Below are positions 42,349-53,450 of a stretch of 64,000 nucleotides of DNA, piece by piece. The first letter of the stretch is position 1; each line of letters starts with the position of its first letter. The stretch covers positions 35,809,019 through 35,873,018 of the forward strand of contig OU862920.1 of assembly GCA_917880885.1 (NCBI GenBank), given 5' to 3'. A model generated the notes under the pieces. That model did not search any database. It was not told the DNA's origin and saw only the letters and a program-made list of their open reading frames with translations. A program made the translations under genes and the position numbers. The DNA comes from Limnephilus marmoratus (taxonomy: Eukaryota > Arthropoda > Insecta > Trichoptera > Limnephilidae).

Positions 42349-42711
42349 CAGTAGCGTAGCGAGGGGGGGGGCACCCGGCGGGGGGGGGGGGTGTGACACT
42401 ACACCCGACGGGAGGTGACACCCGACCGTCAAAAAATTTAAACGAAGGATATTATCGCAAAAATATTGAATACGGTGTTATTTTCATAGCTCTATGGCTC
42501 CCCGTGGAATGTCCCAAAACGGGGTGAATTTTGTGCCTAACGGTCTTTTATTGACGAAAATAGCCTATTTCTGAAATTCTCCAGAAATTCTGCCTCCCCC
42601 CCCCCCTCCCTCCCAGTATGGACCAATTTGTGAAGTCGAAATTTGGGTGGGGGGGGGGGTGTGACACCATGTTATCCGCCCCGGGTGCCACCCATGCTAG
42701 CTACGCCACTG
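42349..42711. mobile_element. hAT-type MITE with perfect 8 bp target duplication
   Basis: The ends CAGTAGCGTAGCGAG and, in complement, CAGTGGCGTAGCTAG are flanked on both sides by GATAACAC. Eight-base duplications and a CAG start indicate the hAT superfamily. The subterminal parts hold several runs of 8-12 G or C (GGGTGTGACAC repeated). The 363 bp encode nothing. The intact duplication means a fairly recent insertion. Confidence 0.92.
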
Positions 42712-42846
42712 GATAACACTAATAATCTAAACGAATATATGAAAGAGAACAAGGCACAGATAAATAAAAAAGATAACGGTCGCAACTCTATCTTTTTATT
42801 TTACTTATTTGCTCTTTTCTCTTTGCCAGGTTAGGTTTTAATTTAA

Positions 42847-43220
42847 TTTTTTTTTTACGTAAAAACTTCCTTATCACCGTTATGTTTTGAAACTCGATGA
42901 AACAGAAACGAGCGACACTAAAGAGGGACAATTACATGCATCTATAGGATTTAGCCTACACCAGAATGACATTGCGAGAGAGTTACTCTTTTAATTCAGC
43001 AGTACGAATGATCATATTCATAAATCAAGTACCTATCCTTTCATGTTCCAATATACAAAATATTATTCGGTCTAATGATATAAATCACCTGTATGTTTAC
43101 AAAGTAGCCTGCATTTACAACATAAAATAATATTAATGTATAAGTACCAAAGAATTAAAAGATATTGTTGGTGCATTAGGTCACTTCAACATTGAATGGA
43201 AAATCAATTAGATTCCAAAG
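42847..43220 (+). mobile_element. GAAGT-A element, 3'-truncated long form
   Basis: AAAAACTTCCTTATCACCGT, GAAACTCGATGAAACAGAAA, AGGATTTAGCCTACACCAGA, then TTATTCGGTCTAATGATATA. It follows the same order as the 31.4 kb copy. The GTGTG hairpin end is missing. Confidence 0.6.
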
Positions 43221-43224
43221 TACC

Positions 43225-44410
43225 CCATCAATTACCACCGCGTTGAAATATGAGAGAAATAAGTCCACTGCCATTTAAGTTTGCAGAGTTTAGCATTAAA
43301 CTGGGCCGTAATAAAATCATAAAATTTACCAACGGGCAAGGCGAAACCTTCAAGAATTTCGAAACGTCTTGTGAATAATTATTTTATATTGTTCGGAAAG
43401 TGAATCTGATAATAACAAAGTATATTTTAGTCCCTAACAAAATACGCCTGATCAATAAGGTTATATATAGAGTCGCCATTGTCTCACAAACTCAAGACTC
43501 GTCGTGGCAAGTAAGAAACACTCTTATGTTTTTAGCAACTTTTTAATTCAATCAAGAATGATAAAGATAGACATTAAAAATGAATGCATGTGTGTGTGAA
43601 CGACATAGACATAGGACCGGGCGACGTTTTATTTGGGCCGAATACTACATTCTACATGACGGGTGTGACTGAGATACCAAGATACGATTATTCGCTTACA
43701 CTAAGACGATGATAATGATGTATGAGACTACCTACTGTCCTTGGTTGTCCTTCTTATACGTAATTATTGCTATCTCACGTTTGCTGTCTCACATTATCTA
43801 AGGTCGCTAAAAATCTCCGGGAAACAATCGAAATAATTGTATATATATATATAATAATAAATCATTTTAATGTATTTAAAACCAAATGTTATTCCTTGGC
43901 TTTTATTAGTGTTTGCAGAGTTATGGAAAACATTTTAATCACACGCGAGGGAATTTTGGCGCTATTCTAAAGCAATTTACTAACTGGTAGGACACGACCC
44001 TGCTTGACGCGTGACAGTTTCGTACTAAAAATTAAAACTATAAAATTGAATACAACGCAATAAATAGCCTTGTTTTTGGCTAACCATTTAGAGATTTCTA
44101 CTACGCATCTATGTATTATATATGTTACTGTAAAAGCCCTTACTAAGGTAACTACAAAGATTTTCCAGTAATCCTGAGATTTACCAACTTTTAATATTGG
44201 TAAATCCTAAGATTTACCAGTAAAACCTAAGATTCACTATTTTAGCAGACCTCATTTTACGGACAGCTCTCGTATAATGTCATTCATTGCGTAGCACAAA
44301 TTTATACGTCAATTCATAAATAATATGCCAAGTTTATGATTCTTAAGAATATGACTTAATTTCACAAACATACGCAAATCGTGTTGAAACTACTTGAGAT
44401 TTAAAATAAT
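43225..44410. other. No gene seen
   Basis: GATTTACCA-like units occur several times near 44,178-44,230. Otherwise nothing is recognised. Confidence 0.4.
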
Positions 44411-44415
44411 CAGAG

Positions 44416-44662
44416 TGTGCAGTTCACACGCGGTAGAAGTAAAACATTCAGAAAATTAAACTTCAAGAGAATGAGAAGAATGCAGGAGCAGGATTATTGT
44501 AGGGTTTATTTATTATAATATTATTACCAAGTTTAAAAAATATTATACATTAAGCCCCGCACAAATAGGAGGCCGATAGGCTATGAAGCACCGTACAAAT
44601 AGGACACCGATTAGTCTATCTCATTCTCTCGCAGGCTAAATTCTATAGATAATAATATGTAA
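44416..44662 (-). mobile_element. GAAGT-A element
   Basis: GTGTGCAGTTCACACGCGGT, then AGAAGTAAAAC. AACTTCAAGAGAATGAGAAG and ATCTCATTCTCTCGCAGGCT with TATAG follow. It is closest to the 23.3 kb copy and lacks the outermost GAAGT start. Two copies of GCACCGTACAAATAGGA-like sequence lie inside. Confidence 0.65.
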
Positions 44663-44664
44663 AA

Positions 44665-45235
44665 CCTCTATAGAATTTTAAATTAAATAAATAATGGTAC
44701 AGACGTGTCCGAATTCTAGAATCATTCATGAAGTGATTCCATTGGAGACACATGCGAGTTTATATACATATAATGCAAATAGGTCACACGAATAGACACA
44801 ATAGATATTCCCTGTTCGCTCAATCTGTCACTGACCCAGTCTTTAACACAGTTCTCAAACTGGAATTAATACGAACTCAACCCAGTAAAGGTGGCAAATA
44901 TCAGAGTTTTTAACGGATCGGAGATGATTAATTATCACTATAGTTTGCATAATACACAATTTTTTAACCGTCGGGTCTATTTGAAATCTTTTGAAAATTT
45001 TATAATTACAACCTTTAAAGTTTAAAAAAATCATAATTTTGTATATTAGCCGACCAGTTATGCTTAACCTGTACCTGTATGGGTTGCCGGAAATAAAGCC
45101 TGATTTATATCAATTACTTTTACATTTGGCTTTTCGTTTTTTTATTGTTTATAAAGTACAAAATTAATTAAAAACCTTTTAAATTTTTTTCACTTTATAG
45201 GAAGTACTATATCTCAGAACTTCTCAGAAGCGCAG
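44665..45235. other. No gene seen; LINE-like tail near 45,060-45,112
   Basis: GTATGGGTTGCCGGAAATAA, then AGCC resembles the retroelement tail at 32.95 kb. Confidence 0.4.
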
Positions 45236-45240
45236 CATAT

Positions 45241-45475
45241 GATATGGGAAATATTACAACAGGCCCACCAACCACAGCAAATGAGGTACAACATGCCATT
45301 CACCTCTCTAAACCCGGGTAAGCATCGGGCCCAGATCGAATGCAGGCTGAAATCCTTAAACTTATAGAAAATAAAGGCATCGTGGTATTGACAAGTCTCT
45401 TTAACTCAGTATATAATACCGGAATTATCCCACTAGATTGCCTTCGATCCACTTTTGTTACCATCCCAAAAGCGC
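45241..45475 (+). pseudogene. LINE reverse transcriptase fragment, left part
   Basis: The frame reads TANEVQHAIHLSKPG, a stop, ASGPDRMQAEILKL, SLFNSVYNTGIIP and CLRSTFVTIPK. K-A-GPD-I-AE-LK-L...LFN-IY-TG-IP-W-S-F-TIPK is a standard non-LTR RT segment (fingers). One lysine codon has become a stop. Remnants of the next block continue in another frame before repeat R. Confidence 0.85.
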
Positions 45476-45539
45476 AAAAGCGAGAAATTTCGGTGAGAAT
45501 GTATTGAGCCATTTGTTAAGGCTCCGCAACCGGGCCCGA

Positions 45540-45945
45540 AAAGAAGAGGACGAGAGAGATACGAAATTACGAATGTTAGAGGAGAGCGCTACAGCGACAA
45601 AATCTATGAGAAAATTGCGAAAATGTTTAATAAAACACGACTTGTTTAAAATAGAGCAAAAATCTCGTGGGGGTTGTGTCAAGTACAATTTAAAGAAACA
45701 CTGTGAAATTTTTCATACATATAACTTTTAAAATAACCGAAACAGACTTGAAAAAAATAATTTTCGGAGCATACTTTGCGATTTTTTTCTATCGAGGGAA
45801 TTTCATATAATTTGCGTTTCGGCATGAGGAATGTATAGATATTATCTTCGAAAATAACATATATATTTTTTAAGAGCTTCAAAACTTCAAATATTTAAGC
45901 GGGATATGCAAGAAATCGGAAGAAATTCGGGTAGCGGATCCTTAA
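45540..45945 (+). repeat. R repeat, copy 2, inside a LINE
   Basis: It matches 14,383-14,755 (GAGGACGAGAGAGATACG, ACACGACTTGTTTAAAATAG, TTTTCGGAGCATACTTTGCG, GAAATTCGGGTAGCGGA). Its first 190 bases are open and basic (KEEDERDTKLRMLEESATAT), but the second copy is not open, so coding is doubtful. It lies exactly where the LINE RT is broken. Confidence 0.7.
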
Positions 45946-45966
45946 GGATATTTTTGCAAATTATAC

Positions 45967-46155
45967 ATGGACGCCGAAAAGATAGGTGTTACACAATTTG
46001 GCTTTCGAAAAGCGTTATTTAGTATTCAAGTACTAATCCAAAGACGTAGAAAAGTGAATAGAAATGTACACGCATGCTTCATTGACTTCCTTAAAGCGTT
46101 TGATAGAGTTAGACAAGACAAAATGATTAAAATTCTGAAAAACCTCTGGGATTAA
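45967..46155 (+). pseudogene. LINE reverse transcriptase fragment, right part
   Basis: The frame reads TQFGFRKALFSIQVLIQRRR, then NVHACFIDFLKAFDRVRQDK. QFGFR and FIDF-KAFD-V carry the first catalytic aspartate of the RT. It continues the left fragment after a gap of about 40 residues occupied by R. Confidence 0.85.
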
Positions 46156-46159
46156 CTTT

Positions 46160-46775
46160 CAACATATGTCGAAGTTCACTTTATTACAAGAGATTTCCAA
46201 AATTTACCTTATCCCCTCTCCCATCCCTTAAAACGGAATTTTGATAACACTCGATGAAATCTTGCCCACTTGACCTTCATAATTAGAGGAAAATTACTAT
46301 TCAGACCTGATTTCAAAAATATTAACGGCAAAACAGGGCAACACCGAGGACTTCTATATTTATGTTATCTTTATGTATATAAATAAATATCTGTATGTGT
46401 GCGCTCTTTAGAATAAAAAAAACTACTGGATCGATTTCGCTGAAAGTTTCAAAGTTTTTTTCTAATCAACGCCATGAGTGTTTAGACAGTGGTTTGGTAA
46501 CACTTTACCTTTTGTACTGAAATAAAATAAGGGATCGAATTAAAGTCAGTGTAACTTTTTAACAGTAACACGGTGGTATAAAGGAGTGAAAGATAGAAAA
46601 AATCGAGAACGATCGACTTGAGTAAGACTTCAGGCATTATCTCTGCACTTGATTGAGATATGAAGTCGAAATAAAATGAATTTAACGTACTTTTTTAACA
46701 GTAATATGAAGATTTAATGATACTACACGAATTGAATGGTAAACACCTGAGAAAGACATTAATCAAGTAATTATA
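46160..46775. other. Mostly unrecognised; Helitron-like 5' piece near 46,375-46,470
   Basis: TGTATATAAATAAATATCTG and ACTACTGGATCGATTTCGCT resemble Helitron leaders. There is no CTAG end. Confidence 0.35.
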
Positions 46776-46789
46776 TGACGATATAATGA

Positions 46790-47000
46790 TGAACGAAGAA
46801 AAGGGTCGAAGGAGAATTTAGGAAGAGAGAATGGTAGAAGAAATGCACGATTAAGTGAAACAAATACTTATGTTTTATAAAATTAGGCATATTTGATGAA
46901 CGAAGAAAGGTATATAAAGATAACGTTAGACATGGAAGTTAACGGTAGAAGATGTTGAGGACACCCGAGGAAGATATGGCATGATCAAGTGAAACGAATT
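46790..47000 (+). pseudogene. LINE C-terminal relic, two decayed pieces
   Basis: Pieces such as NEERYIK and MEVNGRRC with GHPRKIWHDQ appear in changing frames. They parallel the better copy at 34.6 kb. The earlier GGAAGAGAGAATGGTAGAAG piece is a second decayed copy. Confidence 0.55.
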
Positions 47001-47004
47001 ATTT

Positions 47005-47760
47005 TTATATTCATTACAAAAGTGTTACTTCCACCTTTAAAATATACCCAGTGTTCAGGTACAACAGAACTTACAACCTAAAATGTTTAGTCTACTCAAA
47101 ACCAATCATAACCCCGAGAAACGTCAGGAACACGTCAGCCACTTATTACAAATTATCATGCTCTAAATTTGTAAAGGTGAAAATTGGAAGTTTGTGAATT
47201 ATTACCAATTCGTTTGACAATATTAGGTATTACATTTGGCTTCTAACTTCTTGCAGCATCGGAGGATGCGCTAACATTAGATTTATTAGGTAGGTGTCTA
47301 ATAAATATTAGTAAGCCTGACGTCATGGATTATTATGATTACATTTTTTCTCAGAAATTTCGAATTTAAAATTTATTCTATGCCATAAATCAATTTTACT
47401 TGCATTTAACAGTAATACACATTTCTCATTCATAAATACGTAGGTACATACACATGTACTTCACTGGTGAGAACACGAGTTCGAAAATTGGATTCAAATG
47501 GTAAAAATCGTATATAAAACCTTTTTTGTGAGAACAAATTAATGCAACAGATTAATTTTATTGCAACAATTAGTTTGTGAAATATTAAAACGATTTCACG
47601 AATGAAATGTGGCGCGCAATACTATTTTCATCACGAATAGTAGCAATAACCGAATTATGAACTTGCCACACGATGAACTCAGATAACAAGTGAATATAAT
47701 CATTCAAATAAACAATTAATTATATGGTTCAACATTTAAGAAGCCGGCCGGTTCGTGTGA
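47005..47760. other. No feature recognised
   Basis: AT-rich, short frames only. Confidence 0.4.
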
Positions 47761-47762
47761 AC

Positions 47763-48384
47763 TCTGCTATGAATAATTATCATGCTTGTAATTCAATTAC
47801 AAATGTTTTACGTCGAAATACGAGTAGGTGGTTCCATTGTAATCTTGTTACAAGAACTATTTTTAATTAAAATTAAACTACATTTTATAACAAAAATACA
47901 AAATTCAACAAACATAAACAAGACCTCTTAGACAAGTGTAGAAAGAAACAACGGTAAACTAGCTTTGGTGAAAGACACCGTAAATACCAGTCAATAAAAG
48001 CATTAAACAATCTTTCAGTTGATACAAAAAAGGTGAAAAAAAAAATTCAGATACAAAATTAAAAGATGGATTAAAAAACAATAATCTGCTATGAATAATT
48101 ATCATGCTTGTAATTCAATTACAAATGTTTTACGTCGAAATACGAGTAGGTGATTCCATTGTAATTTTGTTACAAGAACTACTTTTAATTAGAATTAAAC
48201 TACATTTTATAACAAAAAAACAAAATTCTACAAACACAAACAAGACCTGTTAGACATTTGTAAAAAGAAACAACGGTAAATAGAAGCTTTGGACAAAGAC
48301 ACCGTAAATACCAGTCAATAAAAGCATTAAACAATCTTTCAATTCTTACAAAAAAGGTGAAAAAAAATCAGATACAAAATTAAA
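47763..48384 (+). repeat. Tandem duplication, two units offset by 322 bp
   Basis: TCTGCTATGAATAATTATCA starts both units (47,763 and 48,085). TACGTCGAAATACGAGTAGG, GACACCGTAAATACCAGTCA and AAAGCATTAAACAATCTTTC follow at matching positions. The two units differ by scattered substitutions and a few small indels, so the duplication is recent. Neither unit codes or matches a repeat family here. Confidence 0.92.
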
Positions 48385-48417
48385 AGGAGAAATTTTGGAG
48401 TAAAGAACAACAAAAAA

Positions 48418-48640
48418 ATTGTGTGCAGTTCACATGCGGTAGAAGAGAACTTCAACAAAACAATCTCAACCAATAGGAGCCTTAAAAAGTAATCAAAGCG
48501 GCCAATGCTGCCAGAGCGGCGCTTCGTAGGTACTGTTCGTATGTAAGGTTTCATTCTATAGATATATGTGTTGGTCTATTTTTAGTGCCTTTTCCTTTTC
48601 ATCCGATTTTCATATCACAACGGTGCTTTCACCTTAGGAA
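48418..48640 (-). mobile_element. GAAGT-A element
   Basis: TGTGTGCAGTTCACATGCGG, then TAGAAG. CAATCTCAACCAATAGGAGC, GCGGCGCTTCGTAGGTAC and ATCACAACGGTGCTTTCACC follow. Its interior resembles the 5.2 kb copy. Confidence 0.65.
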
Positions 48641-48644
48641 ACAT

Positions 48645-49315
48645 GTGACAAATATTTTATAACTTAAAAGAATAAAACATATACTCCATTATAAAACACA
48701 CGTCATTATACACAATTGTGACTCATAATATATTTTGACTTTACATTATTTTATTAAAATTTATTACTTCAATTTATTGAATTTTGTATTATAAAATGGG
48801 GACCTCAGCATGGATAAGACACCCAGTGAGACCAATATTATTATATTATTTGGTAAAATGTAAATTATTGTACCAAATAAATAAATTATATGTATGAATT
48901 TTGCAAAATTATTAGTTTGCCTTTTTAACCCGTGGTGATTCCTTGGTTTCAAGCGAAGTGAAAGATATATTTTATTAAATTTAACAATTCCATCAAATGG
49001 GTCAAATTCTCTCTCTTATTGCCGTCATTGTCACTCTATTGAAAGAATATTCGAGGAAATTTTACACAAAGAAATCTTTTTTTCGGTAAATTTTGTTGAT
49101 GCTATGTTGATACTATACATAGATAGGATAGAAGATAGAGATAAGATAACAGGACAGAGATTTTTGAAAATAAAGAGATTAGATTAGTACATAATGAGAT
49201 CAGTACATAATGAGATTTTATATTCCTACAAAATTAACCCTTTGACAATTTTCAATATGGAGAACTAGTTTATTACGAATGTATCACACATGTGAACTGC
49301 ATAATTGTATTTTTT
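48645..49315. other. No feature recognised
   Basis: AT-rich, short frames only. Confidence 0.4.
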
Positions 49316-49317
49316 TA

Positions 49318-49765
49318 CCAGAGCTTCACTCAGGAGGCCCTGAGGAAAATAATTCCCCGTCATATTTGGGATGCTGTGTGGAGGGTCTTTTTAGGGAAGG
49401 AAGTAGAAGAATTTCTGGGAAGGAAAAATGTGTGAGGAGTGGGTTGGAATCTAGGAGTTAGTTTGTCCAAGAGTGACGGACGTATGATTCCATCCCCCCG
49501 CTATGTTGTATGACGTTAGGTCAAGAGAGACAAGCAAGAGAGGTCAGAGGATCACCCCAAACCAGCCCCTCGCGAAACGGCCCGCCACGCAGTAGGTGTA
49601 CAGGCGCATCCACCGCCAAGATCTGAACACACCTCACCCGATAATCCCGCTCACTTCTACTAAGTCACTAAGTCACTTGGGGTGACATATGGCAGAGGTA
49701 TTGGTCATCTAATAAATGGTTCCCGAGAAAGCAGCACTTACATCCGCCTCCCAAATTGATTTTAG
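49318..49765 (+). repeat. Q repeat
   Basis: CAGGAGGCCCTGAGGAAAAT, GTGTGAGGAGTGGGTTGGAA, AAGAGTGACGGACGTATGAT, GGCCCGCCACGCAGTAGGTG and CTTGGGGTGACATATGGCAG, ending CCGCCTCCCAAATTGA. It is nearly full length without the distal 150 bases seen at 12.2 kb. Confidence 0.7.
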
Positions 49766-49769
49766 TTTA

Positions 49770-50510
49770 AATCCGAACTAATCTCAATTTTGTTACGATT
49801 AGTTGGACATGGAGAAATAATTTAATTTAATTTTCGATTGGTGGTACATTGCACAAATAGGTGAAGGGCGAAAATTCATTAAAGAAAATTCTCTCCAAGT
49901 ACGTTCTATAATGTGTATTAGTGATGTATTTTTATAATCCCATGGTTTATAATAACAAAATAAAAAGTACATATATGTTTAATACGATAACTAAAATAGC
50001 TTATTTGAATAATATATGACATTATAACATTATATTTGAATATAATGTTCTGTACGTATACTTTGTATCCTGATGAAAAAACCTTAGTTTAAAAACCAAA
50101 GTGTATTATTAAATAAATGAAAACAATTGACTTTGTATTCACCACTCATTGAAATCAAATTGATGAAACAAAGTGTATTTGCGATTATTGAAAAAGAGAA
50201 TATTAATAACTTTTTGTGGATTTACGACCATTTGTTATCTTTTTAAAAACATGTTAGAGAGAATACCAATATTGAACTATTATTGTTATGGAGTTTTTTG
50301 TAATAAAAAATCAAAATGCTTCAATGTTATCAAACTTGTCGTTGCAATCATCTTCTCCTCGTTTTTCGGTTCGCTGATTTTCCCGATGACTCGACGTTAT
50401 TACATAATAAAAATATCTCAATATGTCTTCTTTTTAAATGTACGCCTGCCTCGATATATATTATATTATATATTTTGTAAACATTTTTAAAATAATTGTA
50501 TTTTTGAAGC
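49770..50510. other. No recognised feature; a 105-codon frame
   Basis: The frame at 50,173-50,490 is hydrophobic (FCGFTTICYLFKN, VVAIIFSSFFGSLIFPM), but AT-rich chance frames look the same. There is no relative that I know. Confidence 0.3.
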
Positions 50511-50514
50511 ATCC

Positions 50515-50950
50515 CCCGTTGGCCTTAACATATTATGAAAGTTGGACGTAATGTCATTTCTGGGGATATTTTTAGGAAAAGGAAGGAGAGGAAGTTTTGT
50601 GAAGGAAAAATATGAGGGGAGGGAAGGAATCTGGGGATCAGTGTGTCCATGAGTGACAGACGCATGAATCCATCCCTCCCACTGCAGTATAAGGCGATGG
50701 ATCGAAAGAGTCCGGCTGGAGAGATAAAATGGGCTACCTCATCCAGTCCCTCCCGATCCGGTTCGCCACGCAGTAGGTGGTAAACGCATGTGCCACCAAG
50801 ACCTTTACAAACCTCCCCCGTGAACCGGAGCACCCCTGCTAAGTCACCAAACGTAGCGAACCACTTGGGGTGTGACCTGTGGCAGGGTTGTTAGTCATCC
50901 AAAAAATGGTTCCCGGGGCGTTGGTACCCATACCTGCCTCCCAAATTAGA
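50515..50950 (+). repeat. Q repeat
   Basis: AAGGAAGGAGAGGAAGTTTT, GAGTGACAGACGCATGAATC, GGCGATGGATCGAAAGAGTC, CGGTTCGCCACGCAGTAGGT and CGAACCACTTGGGGTGTGAC, ending ACCTGCCTCCCAAATT. The AAAATAATTTCCC start is replaced. Confidence 0.7.
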
Positions 50951-51184
50951 ATGTTTAAAGTTCGAAATTTTGAAGTAATCTTTCATTAATTTATTCATCG
51001 CGACTATTGTAGACTTTGTTATTATGTACAATGAAACACTGTCGTCATTATCGATCATATTTAAATATGTTTATAATCTACTGCTGATTCGTGGACTGTC
51101 ATGCCTAAAGAAATCAAAAAACTTCAAAGCGCCCAATTTAATCAATATATTTTTTATATTCTAGAACTTTACTTTTTTTTACAT

Positions 51185-51585
51185 TTCCCAAAACAATTAC
51201 CCTCGGGGACTATGTCATCTTTGGAGAGTTTGTGTAGAAGGTCTTTTTAGGGAAAGAAAGGAGAGGAAGTTCTGGGAAGGAAAAAGGTATGAGGGGTGGG
51301 TAGAAATCTGCGGGTCAGGGTGAAGTCAAACGAAGTCCAGGAATGGTGTACGAATCTATCCCTCCCACTGCGGTCCAAGGCGATGCCCCGAGAGAGGTCA
51401 AAACCAGTCTCTCCCGGTCTGGCCTGTCATGATGTTGGTGGGCAGATGTATCCGCCGCCAGGATCCGGACAAATCTTACCCCATAAACCCAGGCAACCCT
51501 GCTTAGTCATCAAACCTATGGCAGAGGCGTTGGTTATTCAATAAAGGGTCCTAGGGGCGGCGTACCCATATCCGCCTCCCAAATT
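51185..51585 (+). repeat. Q repeat
   Basis: CAATTACCCTCGGGGACTAT, GAGGAAGTTCTGGGAAGGAA, CCCACTGCGGTCCAAGGCGA and CGCCGCCAGGATCCGGACAA, ending TCCGCCTCCCAAATTTT. It is the third Q copy in the same orientation within 2.3 kb. Confidence 0.7.
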
Positions 51586-51589
51586 TTAT

Positions 51590-52060
51590 AATGTTTATTA
51601 TTAGAAATGAATTTAAACTTCCAACAATGGTTTATTTTAGTCCTGTAAATTTTACCCTTTCGACTTTTACGTAATATAATTTATAGGATAAGGCATAAAC
51701 TATAACACGATAATTTCGAATTGCGTAAATGATTAAGAGCCTGTGAGCGTGTAAAACAGCAACGGATAATAAATTGAAGTTACGAACATATATGAGAATA
51801 TTAATATTTATTAAGAACATACTTATAAACAACAGAGCAAAATTAGATCTTTAAAGTAATACAATATTGGAATATCTAAGAAATATTCATATTTCATTTA
51901 ATTTAATAAAATGTCTAAGTAACTTTACATGAAAATAAGACTTGTCAATTAAAAGAGATTTTTAAATAAGAATTGTTTACCTAAGTAAAAGACAACTTAA
52001 ATGAGCGTTTGAAACAGCAAAGTGTAAATAAACATTTTTTGGATGGCCAGGATATTAAAT
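51590..52060. other. No feature recognised
   Basis: AT-rich, short frames only. Confidence 0.4.
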
Positions 52061-52067
52061 TGTACTC

Positions 52068-52924
52068 AATAGGCCACTTGCATCACATTTTTTAAAAATT
52101 TTTTTCCGGTTTAGGCAAATATTCTAAGACATTCTGTATTTTTTTTTTTTAATCGTATTTTTGAAAACCTGGGGATTTTTTGAAAATTTCAAACCGAAAA
52201 ATCAGACCATTTTTTATAAACCGGAAAGACGGGACATAATTTTATAGGTGTGAAAAAACGATAATTACATAGCCGAAAATCATTTAAAAAAAAAGAACGT
52301 TTTCCACACGAATGGCACACGAGAATAACGAGGCATACCAAAAATATTACATCTCATAAATATTTTTTTCCTTGATCCATCTTATTGATCATTAATCATT
52401 ATAATGTACAGCGTCTATATTACTAAATTCAATGTAATATACTTGAACTTGTAAATTGTAATAATAATAAGAATATTATAAAATTTGATTTTGATAAAAT
52501 CAGCACCATAACCATTATACCTCTAAAACATGTACCGACATCATCTTCACGTTCTGAAGAGAACCCCGTACCCATTAATTGTACGGGGTTCTCTTCAGAA
52601 CATCTGTCAAAAAATCAAACCAAATGATAAGTTCGCAGAGAACAAACAATAAATCTAGTGAACGAATTCAAAAATTCGCCTGAAATCAAAGTGATGCCAT
52701 ATAAAAAAATAAATCAGTGTGGAATTTTATAAAATTAATAGGAACATTTTCGGCGACGGGACATTTTCATCTCACGAGCCCAAATAATGGATTTATTTAT
52801 TTAAAAATAAAAATAAAATGTACATTTCTAAAAAATTTTACTAACATTTTCGTAATCTTAGTAAAAAACTCTATCCACACGATTTTTTCCAAGTCGTTAT
52901 GAAGTCCATGCAAGTGGCCTATTA
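52068..52924. mobile_element. TIR-bounded element, 857 bp, with a central hairpin
   Basis: AATAGGCCACTTGCAT at the left and ATGCAAGTGGCCTATT at the right are exact complements. There is no clear target duplication. The interior is AT-rich, non-coding and contains a perfect 21 bp hairpin. The element lies directly beside a LINE fragment. The superfamily is unassigned. Confidence 0.7.
52551..52601. repeat. Perfect 21 bp inverted repeat with 9-base loop
   Basis: GTTCTGAAGAGAACCCCGTA, then C, is followed after CCATTAATT by its exact complement. It is much stronger than its AT-rich surroundings would give by chance. It is short for an animal microRNA precursor. Confidence 0.95.
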
Positions 52925-53019
52925 TGTAACTAATTTTCGAATGGAATTAATTTTGAATGGAATGGTAACCTTAACGAGCAATAATATTAGCAAACAATCA
53001 GTCCCATCGGGAAAAAAAT

Positions 53020-53097
53020 ATCTTTTTTGGGAAGAATTCGGCAAAAACTATCTAATAAAACTGCCATCACTATCTACAAATCGATTATTGCCCCACA
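53020..53097 (+). pseudogene. LINE RT fragment, upstream of a Helitron
   Basis: MGRIRQKLSNKTAITIYKSI, then IAPH. L-KLS-KTAI-IYK-II-PH is the usual sequence after the RT catalytic core in several LINE clades. It is cut by the next element. Confidence 0.75.
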
Positions 53098-53105
53098 TCT
53101 ATCTA

Positions 53106-53450
53106 TCTACATAAATAAGAATGAATCGCCGAAATGTATGTACGCGCAAAACTTCCGAACGACTGCACCAAATTGGATAATTTTTTTTTTCTGTGTTCGT
53201 TATTGTCAGGACAAGGTTTGCAAGGTGAGCTCTGGCATTATGAAATTTGTATAAAAAATTGCAATAGGTGGCACGCGAGCTATTTGAAAGCTGAATGTAA
53301 CGGGAATTAATGCATGGAACGCGGGAGGGGAACTCGTGAGGGGGATACGTGGGAAGAGGGAAGTTGGAGGAGGCGGAGTAGGAACGCGAGAAAGGAAGGG
53401 GACGCGGGAGAAGAAGGGGGGCGGAAGGGGGACGGGAAGAATGGGAAAGA
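53106..53450 (+). mobile_element. Helitron, 3'-truncated, inside a LINE
   Basis: TCTACATAAATAAGAATGAA, AACTTCCGAACGACTGCACC, ATTGTCAGGACAAGG and a purine tract to about 53,450. The GCATAGCAACG and CTAG end is missing. (TCTA)n units precede it. Confidence 0.8.

Noticed and set aside
52551..52601. MicroRNA gene
   Set aside because: The stem is only 21 bp, shorter than animal precursors, and lies inside a TIR element. Small-RNA data would be needed.
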